Shown here: positions 6,655 through 16,005 of the stretch, piece after piece
Layout: each line of letters begins with the position of its first letter
Position numbering within the stretch: position 1 is the stretch's first letter
Made by a program: the position numbers and the translations under genes
Virus record (IMG/VR): IMGVR_UViG_3300035670_000420
Span: 1-44,251 of that record
Source of the DNA: a virus
DNA: 44,251 bases
Strand: one strand, 5' to 3'
The notes under the pieces: model-generated
Told to the model about the DNA's origin: nothing
Seen by the model: the letters and a program-made list of their open reading frames with translations, nothing else
The model's database searches: none

Positions 6655-7584
6655 TCACCCCCTTTTGAAGAATCTGTCAACTATTTCTACAATAAGTTCT
6701 TTAACTGTGTATTTCTCTATTGGGTTTGACGCTGATATCTTGGCGTATAAATCTTTGTTTTCTTTATCCAAACTTTCGACCCTTAGTTGTAATGCTTTAT
6801 TTTGGTTGGATAGTTCTATCTTTTCATTTGAAATGGTAGATACTGTATCTTGTAATTGTGATAGGTCAAAACTTAAAGCACTTATCTTTTTATCTTGTTC
6901 TGCTATATCGGTATTTAGATCGGACACAAGTTCTGACAAAGCTTCTACCTGTTGTCTCAGGGCGCGTGACTCTGATTTATACTTTTCTTTCTCGGCCTCG
7001 TTATAAACGTTCTCACTATAAAGTTTTACCCAGTCGTTTATTAGTTCCTCATACGACCAATACTTATTGTATCTAGCAATTTCTTTTAGCTTGAATTGTT
7101 CCTCTACTTCTGTTCCTATATCTTCTGTTAGACTCATAGAATCTCCTTTCGCAATGGCTATAATTTTATCTACATCTAAAGTTCCGGGACATTGCGTTGC
7201 GGATACTTCGGAATGTTTAATAATATGTTCTCTATCTAAGGGTATGTTGTATCTCTCACACACCTCTCTTAATAATTGTCCTGCTGTCTGATAAGTTTTC
7301 TCTGTGGCATTTTTAATAGTTGTAGCATCGTGTTCTATACCGATACTTCTTTGGTTCATCGGATAGTTTCCTGCGTGCCACGCCACCTCATTTTCTTTTA
7401 CCCACTGATATACCAGAACATCTGAAATACCATAATGAGCAGATACGCGAGCATTCGGGTTAAGAAAACGAGAGTTAGCAGACTCAATATCCCCAATACC
7501 AAACCAATGCAAAACAACCCTATCAATAGTTTTACGATATTCTTGACCATCTTTATTTGGACTTCCTTTCCAAACTATATTCAT
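6655..7584 (-). CDS. Endolysin: N-acetylmuramoyl-L-alanine amidase with coiled-coil tail
   Basis: 309 residues. The N-terminal ~140 residues are an Amidase_2/PGRP domain with zinc ligands His26 (VVLHWF), His124 (IIKHSE) and Cys132 (QCPG). It cleaves the amide bond between muramic acid and the stem peptide. The remaining part (about 180-290) is a long charged coiled coil, unusual for an endolysin and more like a spacer or oligomerisation part. No cell-wall-binding repeat is seen. Its start overlaps the stop of the upstream gene (ATGA), so translation is coupled. Confidence 0.9.
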   Translation of the reverse strand: MNIVWKGSPNKDGQEYRKTIDRVVLHWFGIGDIESANSRFLNPNARVSAHYGISDVLVYQWVKENEVAWHAGNYPMNQRSIGIEHDATTIKNATEKTYQTAGQLLREVCERYNIPLDREHIIKHSEVSATQCPGTLDVDKIIAIAKGDSMSLTEDIGTEVEEQFKLKEIARYNKYWSYEELINDWVKLYSENVYNEAEKEKYKSESRALRQQVEALSELVSDLNTDIAEQDKKISALSFDLSQLQDTVSTISNEKIELSNQNKALQLRVESLDKENKDLYAKISASNPIEKYTVKELIVEIVDRFFKRG

Positions 7585-7814
7585 AAACGAAACCCGGGAA
7601 TAACACTTGCAATAACTACACCAAGAACACCTATAAGTATTAAGGTGATTATTCCTGTGGCCCCATTAACAAATCTTTTTATAGGTTCAAACTCATCTTT
7701 TGTGACAAAACACTCTCTTATATCGTGAAATTCCTGTTTCATCTCACTTCTAAGGGCATTTATATTCTCGTATAAGTCTTTTTGGGTGACTTTACCCCCA
7801 TTAGTTTCTGTCAT
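7581..7814 (-). CDS. XhlA/holin-like membrane protein
   Basis: 77 residues with an N-terminal amphipathic helix (YENINALRSEMKQEFHDI) and one C-terminal membrane segment (about 52-71). This layout is that of hemolysin XhlA-type phage proteins, which act with a holin and amidase. It overlaps the fibre gene stop by ATGA and the amidase start in the same way. Confidence 0.6.
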   Translation of the reverse strand: MTETNGGKVTQKDLYENINALRSEMKQEFHDIRECFVTKDEFEPIKRFVNGATGIITLILIGVLGVVIASVIPGFRL

Positions 7815-9094
7815 ATTCTTGGGAAATAACTACCGAGCATAGTCATCATGGCAGCCCCACCCTGTACTACACTCTTTAATTTAATAAACGCTACTGTTCT
7901 ATATTCTGGTTCGTTGGATTGAGAATCTCCCTCTGTTGACGCATTGGCGTAGGTTGATGTACCACTTCCTACTGCCACTGTGTGATATGAGTCCATAGAC
8001 ACTGCATTGTAACTTGTACCAGAATCCTCATTACTATTAGTCGCACCGGAATGGGATGCGTTGGCGCAAGTATGTGTGTGAGTCCCACTTGCCGTATGTG
8101 TGTGATTCTGACTTGCGTGTGTGTGTGTGTTTGCACCACCAGTATCGGCTATATCACCAGAAGTTGCAGTCGACTTCAAATGTCTGCCCTTCATATCTGT
8201 GGTCGTAAGTTCATAGTTTGCTGGGATATTTGCAAGAGTTCCAAGCCACATACCAATCATTCCAACCCTAACATCCCCGTGACCTGTGCGATTTTGTATA
8301 GTCAAAAGCTTTGTATATGCTGGTTCCACTGTCTCTGTTGTTGTGAGTTCTGGTTCTGTAGCCGATATTGTTGCTGTTTGAGAACCAGTTGTTATGGCGT
8401 GTGTGTGGGAACCCGCCCAATTAGTAGCGCCTGCCTCGTTGGAACCAAGTCTTTCCGCGGCAGGGCTTGTTCTAGTATGTGTGTGCGATGCTACTGTATG
8501 TGTGTGAGTTAAATCGTGAACGTTAGTAACAGAACCACCAGTAGTTCCCGCATTAGCACCAGTTCCAGCACCCTTTAGATATTTATCTACTAAATTTGGT
8601 GTTGAGTTGTTGCCATCACAAACATAATGTCCTGTTTTTGAGTCAGTATCTTCATATAAATAAACCCCTAGATTAGGCAAGTTTGATTTTGAAGTGGTAG
8701 GCTTAATAAAAATAACTGAGTAGTAGGGTGGATCGTTTGAAATTGCTGCATAGGTACAAGCCACCTCCGACAAACCACCACCAACAACAGCACTGGTATC
8801 AAATGTAGTTGTATGTCTATGTGTACTTACTGCCAAAGCAGAACCAGAACCAGTTGCATTTGTACTACCACCCGCAACAGTACTCATTGTTAACGAGTGT
8901 ACGTGACTATCTGCGTGGGAGTGTGTTGTACCGGTATGTTCGTGTGTGGCAGCCCCACCCGTATCATTGGGGTCTGTGGCATTAGCAGTACCTTTAGGAT
9001 ATAACCCATCAAGTGTAGTTTCTCGTTCCCAACCTGTAGGAATGTCTGCGTGGTTTCCTGTCCAAATGTAAATTACACCTGCGGGGAAGTTCAT
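7811..9094 (-). CDS. Tail fibre with repeated collar-like, His-rich modules
   Basis: 427 residues. Three related segments begin with VIYIWTGNHADIPTGW, NLGVYLYEDTDSKTGH and IGMWLGTLANIPANY, each followed by a D-G/K-x-L/Y-K motif and a His-rich stretch (HTHT, SHTHA). This is the pattern of phage tail-collar domains. HxH repeats in such fibres can bind metal ions along a trimer axis, as known for T4 fibre tips. The encoding DNA is rich in GTGTGT. AGGAGGG precedes the ATG. It sits between the lysis and fibre genes and probably forms the distal receptor-binding part. Confidence 0.75.
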   Translation of the reverse strand: MNFPAGVIYIWTGNHADIPTGWERETTLDGLYPKGTANATDPNDTGGAATHEHTGTTHSHADSHVHSLTMSTVAGGSTNATGSGSALAVSTHRHTTTFDTSAVVGGGLSEVACTYAAISNDPPYYSVIFIKPTTSKSNLPNLGVYLYEDTDSKTGHYVCDGNNSTPNLVDKYLKGAGTGANAGTTGGSVTNVHDLTHTHTVASHTHTRTSPAAERLGSNEAGATNWAGSHTHAITTGSQTATISATEPELTTTETVEPAYTKLLTIQNRTGHGDVRVGMIGMWLGTLANIPANYELTTTDMKGRHLKSTATSGDIADTGGANTHTHASQNHTHTASGTHTHTCANASHSGATNSNEDSGTSYNAVSMDSYHTVAVGSGTSTYANASTEGDSQSNEPEYRTVAFIKLKSVVQGGAAMMTMLGSYFPRI

Positions 9095-9282
9095 TACTTA
9101 CCCTCCTGATACTCCACTACCTCCGCTAGAAGCCAAAAGGGTTTCTCTATAATCTTTTTTGCTCTTTTTAGAGCAGATTCGTAAGTGGAATCAATTAAAC
9201 GGATAACAGCCTTTTCTTCAAGGTTGCCTAGTTGGTCTTTCTTGTCGTAGCCGACTATGTGAAATATTAGGTATGTTTTCAT
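9094..9282 (-). CDS. Hypothetical protein (62 aa)
   Basis: A compact protein with a beta-strand start (KTYLIFHIVGYD) and a helix (YESALKRAKKIIEK). It overlaps the upstream fibre gene by ATGA. No family is recognised. Confidence 0.55.
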   Translation of the reverse strand: MKTYLIFHIVGYDKKDQLGNLEEKAVIRLIDSTYESALKRAKKIIEKPFWLLAEVVEYQEGK

Positions 9283-10076
9283 ATATTTTGTCCAACAACA
9301 TATCCGTCATAAGTATCTGTACCTGTTACTCTAAAAATAAAGGAATCTTTTTTACTTGCTGTGGTTGTTAAAGTAGGTGTTGTACCATCAGCCCATTTAA
9401 TAGTTGAAAACCAAGTTACTGTTCTTGAACCCACAGAGTCCTGAATAATCTCTATCATAAACATCTGTCCCACCTGTTCATTAGAAACTGTTATAGTTAT
9501 GTTTCCTGCGGGCATTGTAATTTGGTGTATTTTAGTTGATGCGGCGTTAATATTTTGAGTAGCACTTGCAGCAGGTGTATATGTGGTAACACTACCCGAA
9601 CCTGCCATTAGGTAATCTTTTACTGATTTTGCCCACAGTACATCAACAACAAACTCTACTATTGCTCCTACGGAGTGTTCTTGATCTGTTCCGGAGTCAT
9701 CGGCATTTCTCGTTAAACCTGTTAAACTTGTACCCGAAGCACCTGTAAATACTATGTATTCCCTTTTAGTAGGGGTTAAATTACCATTAGAATCAATCCT
9801 ATCTACAACACATACACAAGGACTGTCCTCTGATACATTATTCAAATATGCTGAAATGTCCTCATTTAGTACCATTGTAGTGGCACTTGCCGCTAGAGTT
9901 GAACCTAGTTGCTTTTGTAGAGCATTTTGTGTAGGTGTACTATAAACTCCTACTGTATCACCTATAGATGGTGATGGACTAATAGAAGCTGACGGACTTA
10001 CTGAAGCCGAAGGCGATAGACTCGCTGATGGACTTAAACTAGGACTTATTGATGGCGATAATGATGCTGATGGCAT
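9279..10076 (-). CDS. Tail protein with N-terminal Ser-Pro-Ser repeat
   Basis: 265 residues. Residues 2-38 are Ser-Pro-Ser-x repeats of the type seen in two other genes here. After that comes a globular beta-rich part (about 40-265) with Thr/Ser/Gly-rich strands and no catalytic motif that I recognise. It is probably a fibre or virion decoration protein. There is no ribosome site: the ATG is preceded by the late element at 10077-10112. Confidence 0.7.
   Translation of the reverse strand: MPSASLSPSISPSLSPSASLSPSASVSPSASISPSPSIGDTVGVYSTPTQNALQKQLGSTLAASATTMVLNEDISAYLNNVSEDSPCVCVVDRIDSNGNLTPTKREYIVFTGASGTSLTGLTRNADDSGTDQEHSVGAIVEFVVDVLWAKSVKDYLMAGSGSVTTYTPAASATQNINAASTKIHQITMPAGNITITVSNEQVGQMFMIEIIQDSVGSRTVTWFSTIKWADGTTPTLTTTASKKDSFIFRVTGTDTYDGYVVGQNI
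9962..10073 (-). repeat. Short Ser-Pro-Ser repeat tract
   Basis: It encodes residues 2-38 of the 265-aa protein as units like SPSAS and SPSIS. The same repeat occurs at 12838-14712, 15199-15351 and 16404-16601. Confidence 0.8.
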
Positions 10077-10112
10077 AGTTAATAACTAAAAAAACAAAGG
10101 CTAAATATCAAA
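10077..10112 (-). promoter_or_regulatory. Late element 1 (TTGATA-17-TAGTTA)
   Basis: On the minus strand TTGATA (10106-10111), 17 bp ending in six of a run of seven T, then TAGTTA (10083-10088), 6 bases before the ATG at 10076. The gene has no Shine-Dalgarno site. It is one of seven matching elements. Confidence 0.7.
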
Positions 10113-12066
10113 CCCTTGTTGAACTTGATAAACTTCCCTCACTCATAGGTTGTGCGGTTGCTCTTACACCTAAAAACTCCCAATTTGATGTAGCGTCTGT
10201 TGATTTAACCTCTACCTGTATTGTTCTTGCAGTTTTGTAAAGTTGTGACCATCTGATTATTTCCTCTGATGCAACCATAACTTTAGCTATAGAACTTCCC
10301 CACAAACTACTTCCCCAAGTATCTGTTCCCCAACCTGCTACACCACTACTTCCTACACCTGATATTTCAAAACTCTTAGCAGTAGATGCAGTGCCGCTTC
10401 TATCTTCTAATATAATATTTACATCTAGCGGTCCTGATACATTCTTGAATAAGAAGTATATGGATTTGATAACCTTCATAACATTCCAGTTCTTGAACGC
10501 TTCCTTTTTAGTCTTTAGTGATTTTGCTATTGTAGTCCCACAGTCGTTTTTATACGCTTCCCCAAATACCTTAACATCACCTTGTGTAGTACCAGCACAC
10601 CAATTCTCTGTTCCCGCACTATCTGTATATTTAGTCCACTTGGTTAATCCCCAAGGAGTATTCCAAGGACCCATATAACAGGCTCTTTCAAAGTCATACA
10701 TCATTGTTTCTTTTCTATCCGGGAACGATAATAAGTATTTGTAGTCAATATATGCTGCTGTAGCGTGGTCAAAGTCATTTTTAGTCAATGCCTTAATGTA
10801 GGGTCTAATCCTTGCGGATATCTCTTTAGTTCTAATTTGATTAAGGTATGCCGCCTCACTACCTACAGTAAATAATCCCTTCCTACCAAAGTAAAAGGTG
10901 TTGTTATCAACCCCCACTATAGTATCGGCAGATGAGCAACCTGTAGGTGCTAACATCTGTGCTTGTGGGTCTAGTAAAATATAGTTTCCAAGCGTTAAAG
11001 ATTTCAAAACTAGCTGGTGAACACTATTCTGCATGAATATAAGAATAGAGGCAGGTGTTGTTCCACCTTGAGTTTGAGAACCTGATATCCCAAGCCCTGT
11101 TATTTCATCACCACCATCGGGGTTTATTCTTATGTATCCCCCACCATCAGTCCAATTAAACCTGTCCTGATAAGGATATCTACCTGATATTAAAACAAGT
11201 GAGGGATCTCCGTCTATTCCTGCCAAGACTAACCTATCATCAAACTTTAAGACATATTTAGCCTTAGGACCACCTGTGGTATCTGATAAAGGTGGGAACA
11301 TAATATCTGATTGTGGTGTGCCATAGTCATAGAAAGATGTTTCTGTTGGACCAGTACCACCTATATAAGTTTCATCACCCTGTAAACCTCTGTAGACTGA
11401 ATATCCCTTTAATGTTCCACTTGGGCCGGAAACTGTGTTCCAAGACAACAGAACATTTGTTCCTGTATCTTTAAGGTCAAGAGCCATGTTATCTAAAGTT
11501 ATTGCTGTAGAACCAAGTGTTTCACCAACTTGTGATAGGGCTGTTATTCTCCAAGACCACGTAGTTACACCCGAAGCACCCGATATCATTGTTGCTGTTA
11601 CACCTGTTGGGGATGGTAGGGTTGCGTATGGTAAAAGGTTAGTACCATCATATTTCATAAATGTCTGTTCTGCCTGTGTAATATAAAGGTTTCCACCTAG
11701 TTGTTCTGCCTGTGCATTGTAACCTGATGGAAAGGAGGCACCTGTGATAACTGCATAGGAAGTACCACTCTTTTTAACAAGATATCCCGTGTCTGTTAGT
11801 GCTAGTAAATCATTTGCTGAACTCTGATTATAGTCGTGTAAAAGTCTTATCCAACCCGAACCTGCATCAAAGTATTCTTGTGAACCCCACCTACCTGTAG
11901 GCACGCCCTTACCTGTAAGCATAAGGTTTTGGGCTTCTGCTAACTCTGATGGTTTGAGTTCTGTAGGTCTAAAAATAGAGTTAAGACCACCACTAAAGTC
12001 TGTGTAGTCTATCTCTAAGTCTTTTTGAGGTTTATATTCTGGGATTTTAGTATTTAGTATTGCCAT
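10108..12066 (-). CDS. Tail nozzle / beta-propeller stabilisation protein
   Basis: 652 residues. It begins with a short adaptor-like DFSGGLNSIFRPTELKPSE segment typical of podovirus tail nozzle or gp10-like proteins. It then shows repeated blade-like strands (LLALTDTGYL, LGGNLYITQAE, LILVSG-type), a fibronectin-like insert (about 155-245) and a C-terminal beta part. Such proteins form the short tail tube below the adaptor in P22/T7-like virions. It follows the adaptor gene directly with a GGGGAAGA site. Confidence 0.7.
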   Translation of the reverse strand: MAILNTKIPEYKPQKDLEIDYTDFSGGLNSIFRPTELKPSELAEAQNLMLTGKGVPTGRWGSQEYFDAGSGWIRLLHDYNQSSANDLLALTDTGYLVKKSGTSYAVITGASFPSGYNAQAEQLGGNLYITQAEQTFMKYDGTNLLPYATLPSPTGVTATMISGASGVTTWSWRITALSQVGETLGSTAITLDNMALDLKDTGTNVLLSWNTVSGPSGTLKGYSVYRGLQGDETYIGGTGPTETSFYDYGTPQSDIMFPPLSDTTGGPKAKYVLKFDDRLVLAGIDGDPSLVLISGRYPYQDRFNWTDGGGYIRINPDGGDEITGLGISGSQTQGGTTPASILIFMQNSVHQLVLKSLTLGNYILLDPQAQMLAPTGCSSADTIVGVDNNTFYFGRKGLFTVGSEAAYLNQIRTKEISARIRPYIKALTKNDFDHATAAYIDYKYLLSFPDRKETMMYDFERACYMGPWNTPWGLTKWTKYTDSAGTENWCAGTTQGDVKVFGEAYKNDCGTTIAKSLKTKKEAFKNWNVMKVIKSIYFLFKNVSGPLDVNIILEDRSGTASTAKSFEISGVGSSGVAGWGTDTWGSSLWGSSIAKVMVASEEIIRWSQLYKTARTIQVEVKSTDATSNWEFLGVRATAQPMSEGSLSSSTRV

Positions 12067-12067
12067 C

Positions 12068-12718
12068 TCAATCTTCCCCGATAATGAAGGACTTTGGCAT
12101 TGGAATTTGGTTATTTACACCAATGTTCTTGGCATTTTGAACCTCTATCATATTAGCCAAAATCCTCTCCGCCTCTGCCCTTGCTACAGGAAATCTTGAG
12201 TCCCCTCTTGCTTCTAGTACAAGGGATATAGCACGTTGAACTAAATAATCAGTATTTGAAATCTGTGCGTATTGCGATAATGATGCTAATGTTGACGGAT
12301 ACACTTGAATATCCATTACTATTGAAGCGCCCGAAGATAAGCCTTTAGGAACAATTAAACAAAATCCATCTGAATCATTGCCGTCTAAGTAAGCATATTT
12401 TTCGTTTAGTTGATATGTAAATCTCTCATCTTTAGGAACAATAGGATATTCTGTAGGCGGGTTTGATACATAATCATACAAAGCACTCATTGGTTTTTTG
12501 AAATTGGTTGGTAGTCCTAAAGATATTGTTGACGTTGCTGATATAGTAAAGTTATATGTTTGGTTTAGATTATCCCAATCGTAGGCGTTTGCCCACTCAA
12601 ATAAAGCACGATTAACGTAGTCGGTTCTTGCTGTTAAATCAGAGCTTGTTGGTGTTTCAACTTCCTGATCTACATAGCCTCCGATTCTTTTTAGAATATC
12701 TTCAAGAGTATTACGCAT
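12068..12718 (-). CDS. Head-tail adaptor / tail tubular protein A-like
   Basis: 216 residues. The N-terminal half has DYVNRALFEWANAYDWDNL and a YNFTISATSTISLGLP strand segment, as in podovirus adaptor proteins bound under the portal. The C-terminal helix bundle (residues 155-205) has SLVLEARGDSRFPVARAEAE. Position before the nozzle gene supports this. There is no ribosome site: the late element at 12719-12754 abuts the ATG. Confidence 0.65.
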   Translation of the reverse strand: MRNTLEDILKRIGGYVDQEVETPTSSDLTARTDYVNRALFEWANAYDWDNLNQTYNFTISATSTISLGLPTNFKKPMSALYDYVSNPPTEYPIVPKDERFTYQLNEKYAYLDGNDSDGFCLIVPKGLSSGASIVMDIQVYPSTLASLSQYAQISNTDYLVQRAISLVLEARGDSRFPVARAEAERILANMIEVQNAKNIGVNNQIPMPKSFIIGED

Positions 12719-12754
12719 ACTTAATAACTAAAAAAATGAAGGGGAATTATCAAC
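12719..12754 (-). promoter_or_regulatory. Late element 2 (TTGATA-17-TAGTTA)
   Basis: TTGATA at 12748-12753, a 17-bp spacer, TAGTTA at 12725-12730, and the ATG at 12718 six bases later. The last eleven bases before the ATG are almost identical to those of late element 1. Confidence 0.7.
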
Positions 12755-15700
12755 TACAACTCTATGTATTTATTCCCTGACACCCACATAGCATATCTAC
12801 CTCTGTTTAAGATAAATATTCTGCTATATCCTACAGGTGGTGATGGGCTTGGAGATACCGATGCTGATAGACTAGCCGATGGGGATAAACTAGGTGAAAC
12901 ACTAGCTGATAATGATGCTGACGGAGATAGAGATGGGCTAACCGAAGCACTTACACTAGCCGAAGGGCTTGGACTTACTGACGCTGATGGGCTAACCGAA
13001 GCCGAGATACTCTTTGATATACTTGGGCTTAAAGAAGCACTTGGTGAGATACTCGCACTCTTTGATGGTGATTCGCTTGACGACTTACTTGCCGATGGGG
13101 ACAGGCTTGGTGACTCACTAGCACTCTTTGAAGGAGATACAGATGCAGATAAAGATGGTGATTCTGATGCCGAAGGACTAATTGATGCAGATATACTCTT
13201 GCTAATGCTGGGAGATATAGAAGCAGATGGTGAAAGCGATGGTGATAAAGATGCCGATTCAACAGGCGATGGGCTAGGACTAACCGATGGTGATACGCTA
13301 GGAGATACGCTTGGGCTTTCTGATGCAGATGGGCTGATAGACGCACTAACACTTTTTGAAATAGAGGGACTGATACTAGCACTAGGTGAGATTGATGCTG
13401 ACTTACTAGGGCTTTCGCTTGGGCTGACTGACGCACTTGGCGATAGTGATGCTGATTCTGATTTACTAACAGATGGGCTTATTGATGGGCTTAATGAAGC
13501 ACTCCCCGGACTTGGACTTGGACTTATAGATTTAGAAACTGATGCACTTACACTTGGACTAACACTCGGTGACTCCGATGCGCTTGGACTTACACTAGCT
13601 GATATAGACTTTGAAATGCTAGGAGATAGACTCGCACTTGGAGATATACTCGCAGACTTTGAGGCAGAAACGCTTGGACTAATAGAAGCAGATGGTGAGA
13701 TACTTGCTGACTTACTTGCACTTATACTCGGACTCTCTGAGGCAGAGGGACTGGGGCTGGCTGACTCTGATGCCGAGATACTCGGTGACACACTAGCGGA
13801 AGGTGATAAACTCGCAGATTCAGAGGCAGATACACTAGGGCTAACACTTGCTGATGGTGATAAACTTGCCGACTTACTTGAACTTATACTGGGGCTAATA
13901 CTAGCCGAAGGGCTTAGAGATGCCGAGGTACTTGGACTCTCGCTAGGACTTACTGATGACGAAGGAGAAACACTTGCACTAATAGATTTACTTATAGAAG
14001 AACTTAAACTCGCTGATGGTGAGATAGACGCTGATTTACTAGAACTCACGCTTGGAGATAGTGAGGCACTAGGAGATACAGACGCTGATATAGATTTAGA
14101 AATACTTGGTGAAATACTAGCCGATGGGGATACCGATGCTGATATTGAAGGTGATGTGCTAGGTGATACACTTGCGCTTGTTCCTGCTGTTATACCCCAC
14201 ATATCTGTATAAAGGGTAAAGTTTACTGCCGAAGGGCTTATACTTGGTGATACACTAGGCGATACACTAGCACTTGGCGATAAACTACTACTGACTGAAG
14301 GACTTACACTAGGGCTTGTGCTAGGACTTACTGAAGCACTAAGTGACGGACTTATACTTTTTGAAATAGATGGGCTTACGCTTGATGATGGGGAAACAGA
14401 AGCACTTATTGATTTACTTATAGACTTAGATATTGACGGACTTATGCTAGGTGATACCGAAGCTGATGGGGAGATTGATGCACTTTTTGAAGCACTTACC
14501 GATGGAGATACACTTGAACTTGGGCTTTGTGATGCTGATACAGATGCAGATACGCTAGGACTAACTGACGCAGAAGGGCTTACTGAAGCGCTGGTAGAAG
14601 GTGAGACAGACGGACTAACTGATGCACTAGGCGATAAAGAAGCTGATTTACTTGCTGAAACAGATGGGGATACTGATGGAGAAATACTAGGAGATAGCGA
14701 TGCTGATGGTACAGTTGCACTATAGCTTACTTCTATTTCTATTCTGTAAAACTTAGCCCCAGACCCCAGAGTAGCATTAGACGTGTTCCACAACCTTGTC
14801 TCTAAAGCCTGAACTTTAGTCCATGTCCACCCACCATCTGGGGTAGAGACACTAAACCAATCCGACCACCCCACTGAATCATTAACATTCGCAGGAGTTA
14901 GATTACACAATGTCTCACTTTCCCCATCTGTGTATATGTTTGCATAAACAGAACCAGAGCCAAACGAGTCAGTCCAGTTATAATATAATCTAGCTCTTAT
15001 GGAAGATATTGTTCCTTCAGGAGGTGTGGCACTTGTTCCTTGAATTTTTATGTAGTTTGAAGACGCTGATCCTGAATAACGAGCATAGGCGAAGGTTGAT
15101 GTACTTCCATCATCAGCATTTGTTTCATTATCCCAGTTATTATCAGGGTCACTTGCCGCTTCATCGCTACCATCAAAATAATAAGTAGCTGTAGTTAATT
15201 CAGGGCTAGGGGATATAGACGGGCTGATACTAGCAGACGGAGATACACTAGAAGAAATGCTTGGTGAAATTGAAGCACTTGGACTAACCGATGGTGAAAC
15301 ACTTGCACTTACTGATGGTGAAACTGATGGAGATAGAGATGCTGATGGAACTGGCTCGGTCCATTCGATTCTTATATACCCAGCATATCCAGCACCACCT
15401 ATACCTGTCTTACCTGTTCCACCACCTCCACCACCACCATAAGTTTCACCTGCTAAACCTGTAACATTGTTTCCTGTTGAACCATCCCCACCCTTACCAC
15501 CATATAAAGAAACTGCTGCACCACCTGTAGGTACACTTCCGTTGTTTCCACCTGCTGTAGTACCTGCTGCCGAACCACCACCTGCTGAATCTCCTGCTGT
15601 TCCTGTTCCGCCTGTTCCACCTGTGTTGTGGGTATCACCATACGCGCAAGTCCCACCAGCACCACCTGTATAAACTGTAGGCGCTCTACCACCACCACCC

Positions 15701-16005
15701 CCACCTCCGGTTATTACATTTCCACCAATCGTTAAAGTAGTATTTCCACCAGCACCACCATCTCCATTTACTGCACCCGCTGTCCCAGCAGTTCCTACTG
15801 AATAGGCATAGCTTTGTCCTTGTGTAAGTGATACTGTCTTAATACAACAACCACCACCACCACCACCACCGCCACCCCTACCATTTGTAGATGATGCACC
15901 ACCCGCACCGCCACCACCCCCACCGATTAAGATGATAGTGTGGCTTCCTGTCCACTCTACTGTGAAATTACCTGATCCAGATGTTCTTTCAAAAGGTGAT
16001 GCCAT
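12754..16005 (-). CDS. Giant tail fibre: glycine-rich domain plus long Ser-Pro-Ser repeat
   Basis: 1083 residues. Residues 1-215 form a Gly-rich domain with runs of up to nine Gly, of the polyglycine-rod type known from phage receptor-binding adhesins. Residues 219-268 are a first Ser-Pro-Ser tract. Residues 270-430 form a jelly-roll-like beta domain ([17 protein letters not shown] to [10 protein letters not shown]). Residues 433-1058 are mainly SPSAS/SPSIS/SASVS repeats with one break ([11 protein letters not shown]), ending in a short tip ([18 protein letters not shown]). Such a serine load is typical of O-glycosylated stalks. AAGGAGC precedes the ATG. Nearby glycosyltransferases may modify it. 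Confidence 0.8.
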   Translation of the reverse strand: MASPFERTSGSGNFTVEWTGSHTIILIGGGGGGAGGASSTNGRGGGGGGGGGCCIKTVSLTQGQSYAYSVGTAGTAGAVNGDGGAGGNTTLTIGGNVITGGGGGGGRAPTVYTGGAGGTCAYGDTHNTGGTGGTGTAGDSAGGGSAAGTTAGGNNGSVPTGGAAVSLYGGKGGDGSTGNNVTGLAGETYGGGGGGGTGKTGIGGAGYAGYIRIEWTEPVPSASLSPSVSPSVSASVSPSVSPSASISPSISSSVSPSASISPSISPSPELTTATYYFDGSDEAASDPDNNWDNETNADDGSTSTFAYARYSGSASSNYIKIQGTSATPPEGTISSIRARLYYNWTDSFGSGSVYANIYTDGESETLCNLTPANVNDSVGWSDWFSVSTPDGGWTWTKVQALETRLWNTSNATLGSGAKFYRIEIEVSYSATVPSASLSPSISPSVSPSVSASKSASLSPSASVSPSVSPSTSASVSPSASVSPSVSASVSASQSPSSSVSPSVSASKSASISPSASVSPSISPSISKSISKSISASVSPSSSVSPSISKSISPSLSASVSPSTSPSVSPSVSSSLSPSASVSPSVSPSISPSAVNFTLYTDMWGITAGTSASVSPSTSPSISASVSPSASISPSISKSISASVSPSASLSPSVSSSKSASISPSASLSSSISKSISASVSPSSSVSPSESPSTSASLSPSASISPSISSSKSASLSPSASVSPSVSASESASLSPSASVSPSISASESASPSPSASESPSISASKSASISPSASISPSVSASKSASISPSASLSPSISKSISASVSPSASESPSVSPSVSASVSKSISPSPSPGSASLSPSISPSVSKSESASLSPSASVSPSESPSKSASISPSASISPSISKSVSASISPSASESPSVSPSVSPSVSPSPSPVESASLSPSLSPSASISPSISKSISASISPSASESPSLSASVSPSKSASESPSLSPSASKSSSESPSKSASISPSASLSPSISKSISASVSPSASVSPSPSASVSASVSPSLSPSASLSASVSPSLSPSASLSASVSPSPSPPVGYSRIFILNRGRYAMWVSGNKYIEL
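12838..14712 (-). repeat. Long Ser-Pro-Ser-x coding repeat tract
   Basis: About 1.9 kb of degenerate short repeats encode SPSxS units with x mostly Ala, Val, Ile, Leu, Lys or Glu. Serine codons are mixed (AGT, TCA, TCT, AGC), so the DNA is less uniform than the protein. One interruption at about 14190-14225 encodes a non-repeat segment. The tract is likely to vary in length between relatives. Confidence 0.85.
15199..15351 (-). repeat. First Ser-Pro-Ser tract of the giant fibre
   Basis: It encodes residues 219-269 of the 1083-aa protein, between the Gly-rich domain and the jelly-roll-like domain, so it acts as a linker. Confidence 0.8.

Noticed and set aside
12838-14712. CRISPR array
   Set aside because: Repeats are short, degenerate and in coding frame, without unique spacers.
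12764-14725. Long plus-strand ORFs of 482 and 135 codons rich in Asp, Gly and Leu
   Set aside because: They are the antisense of the Ser-Pro-Ser repeat; repeated codons keep the opposite frame open. No ribosome site or natural protein pattern.
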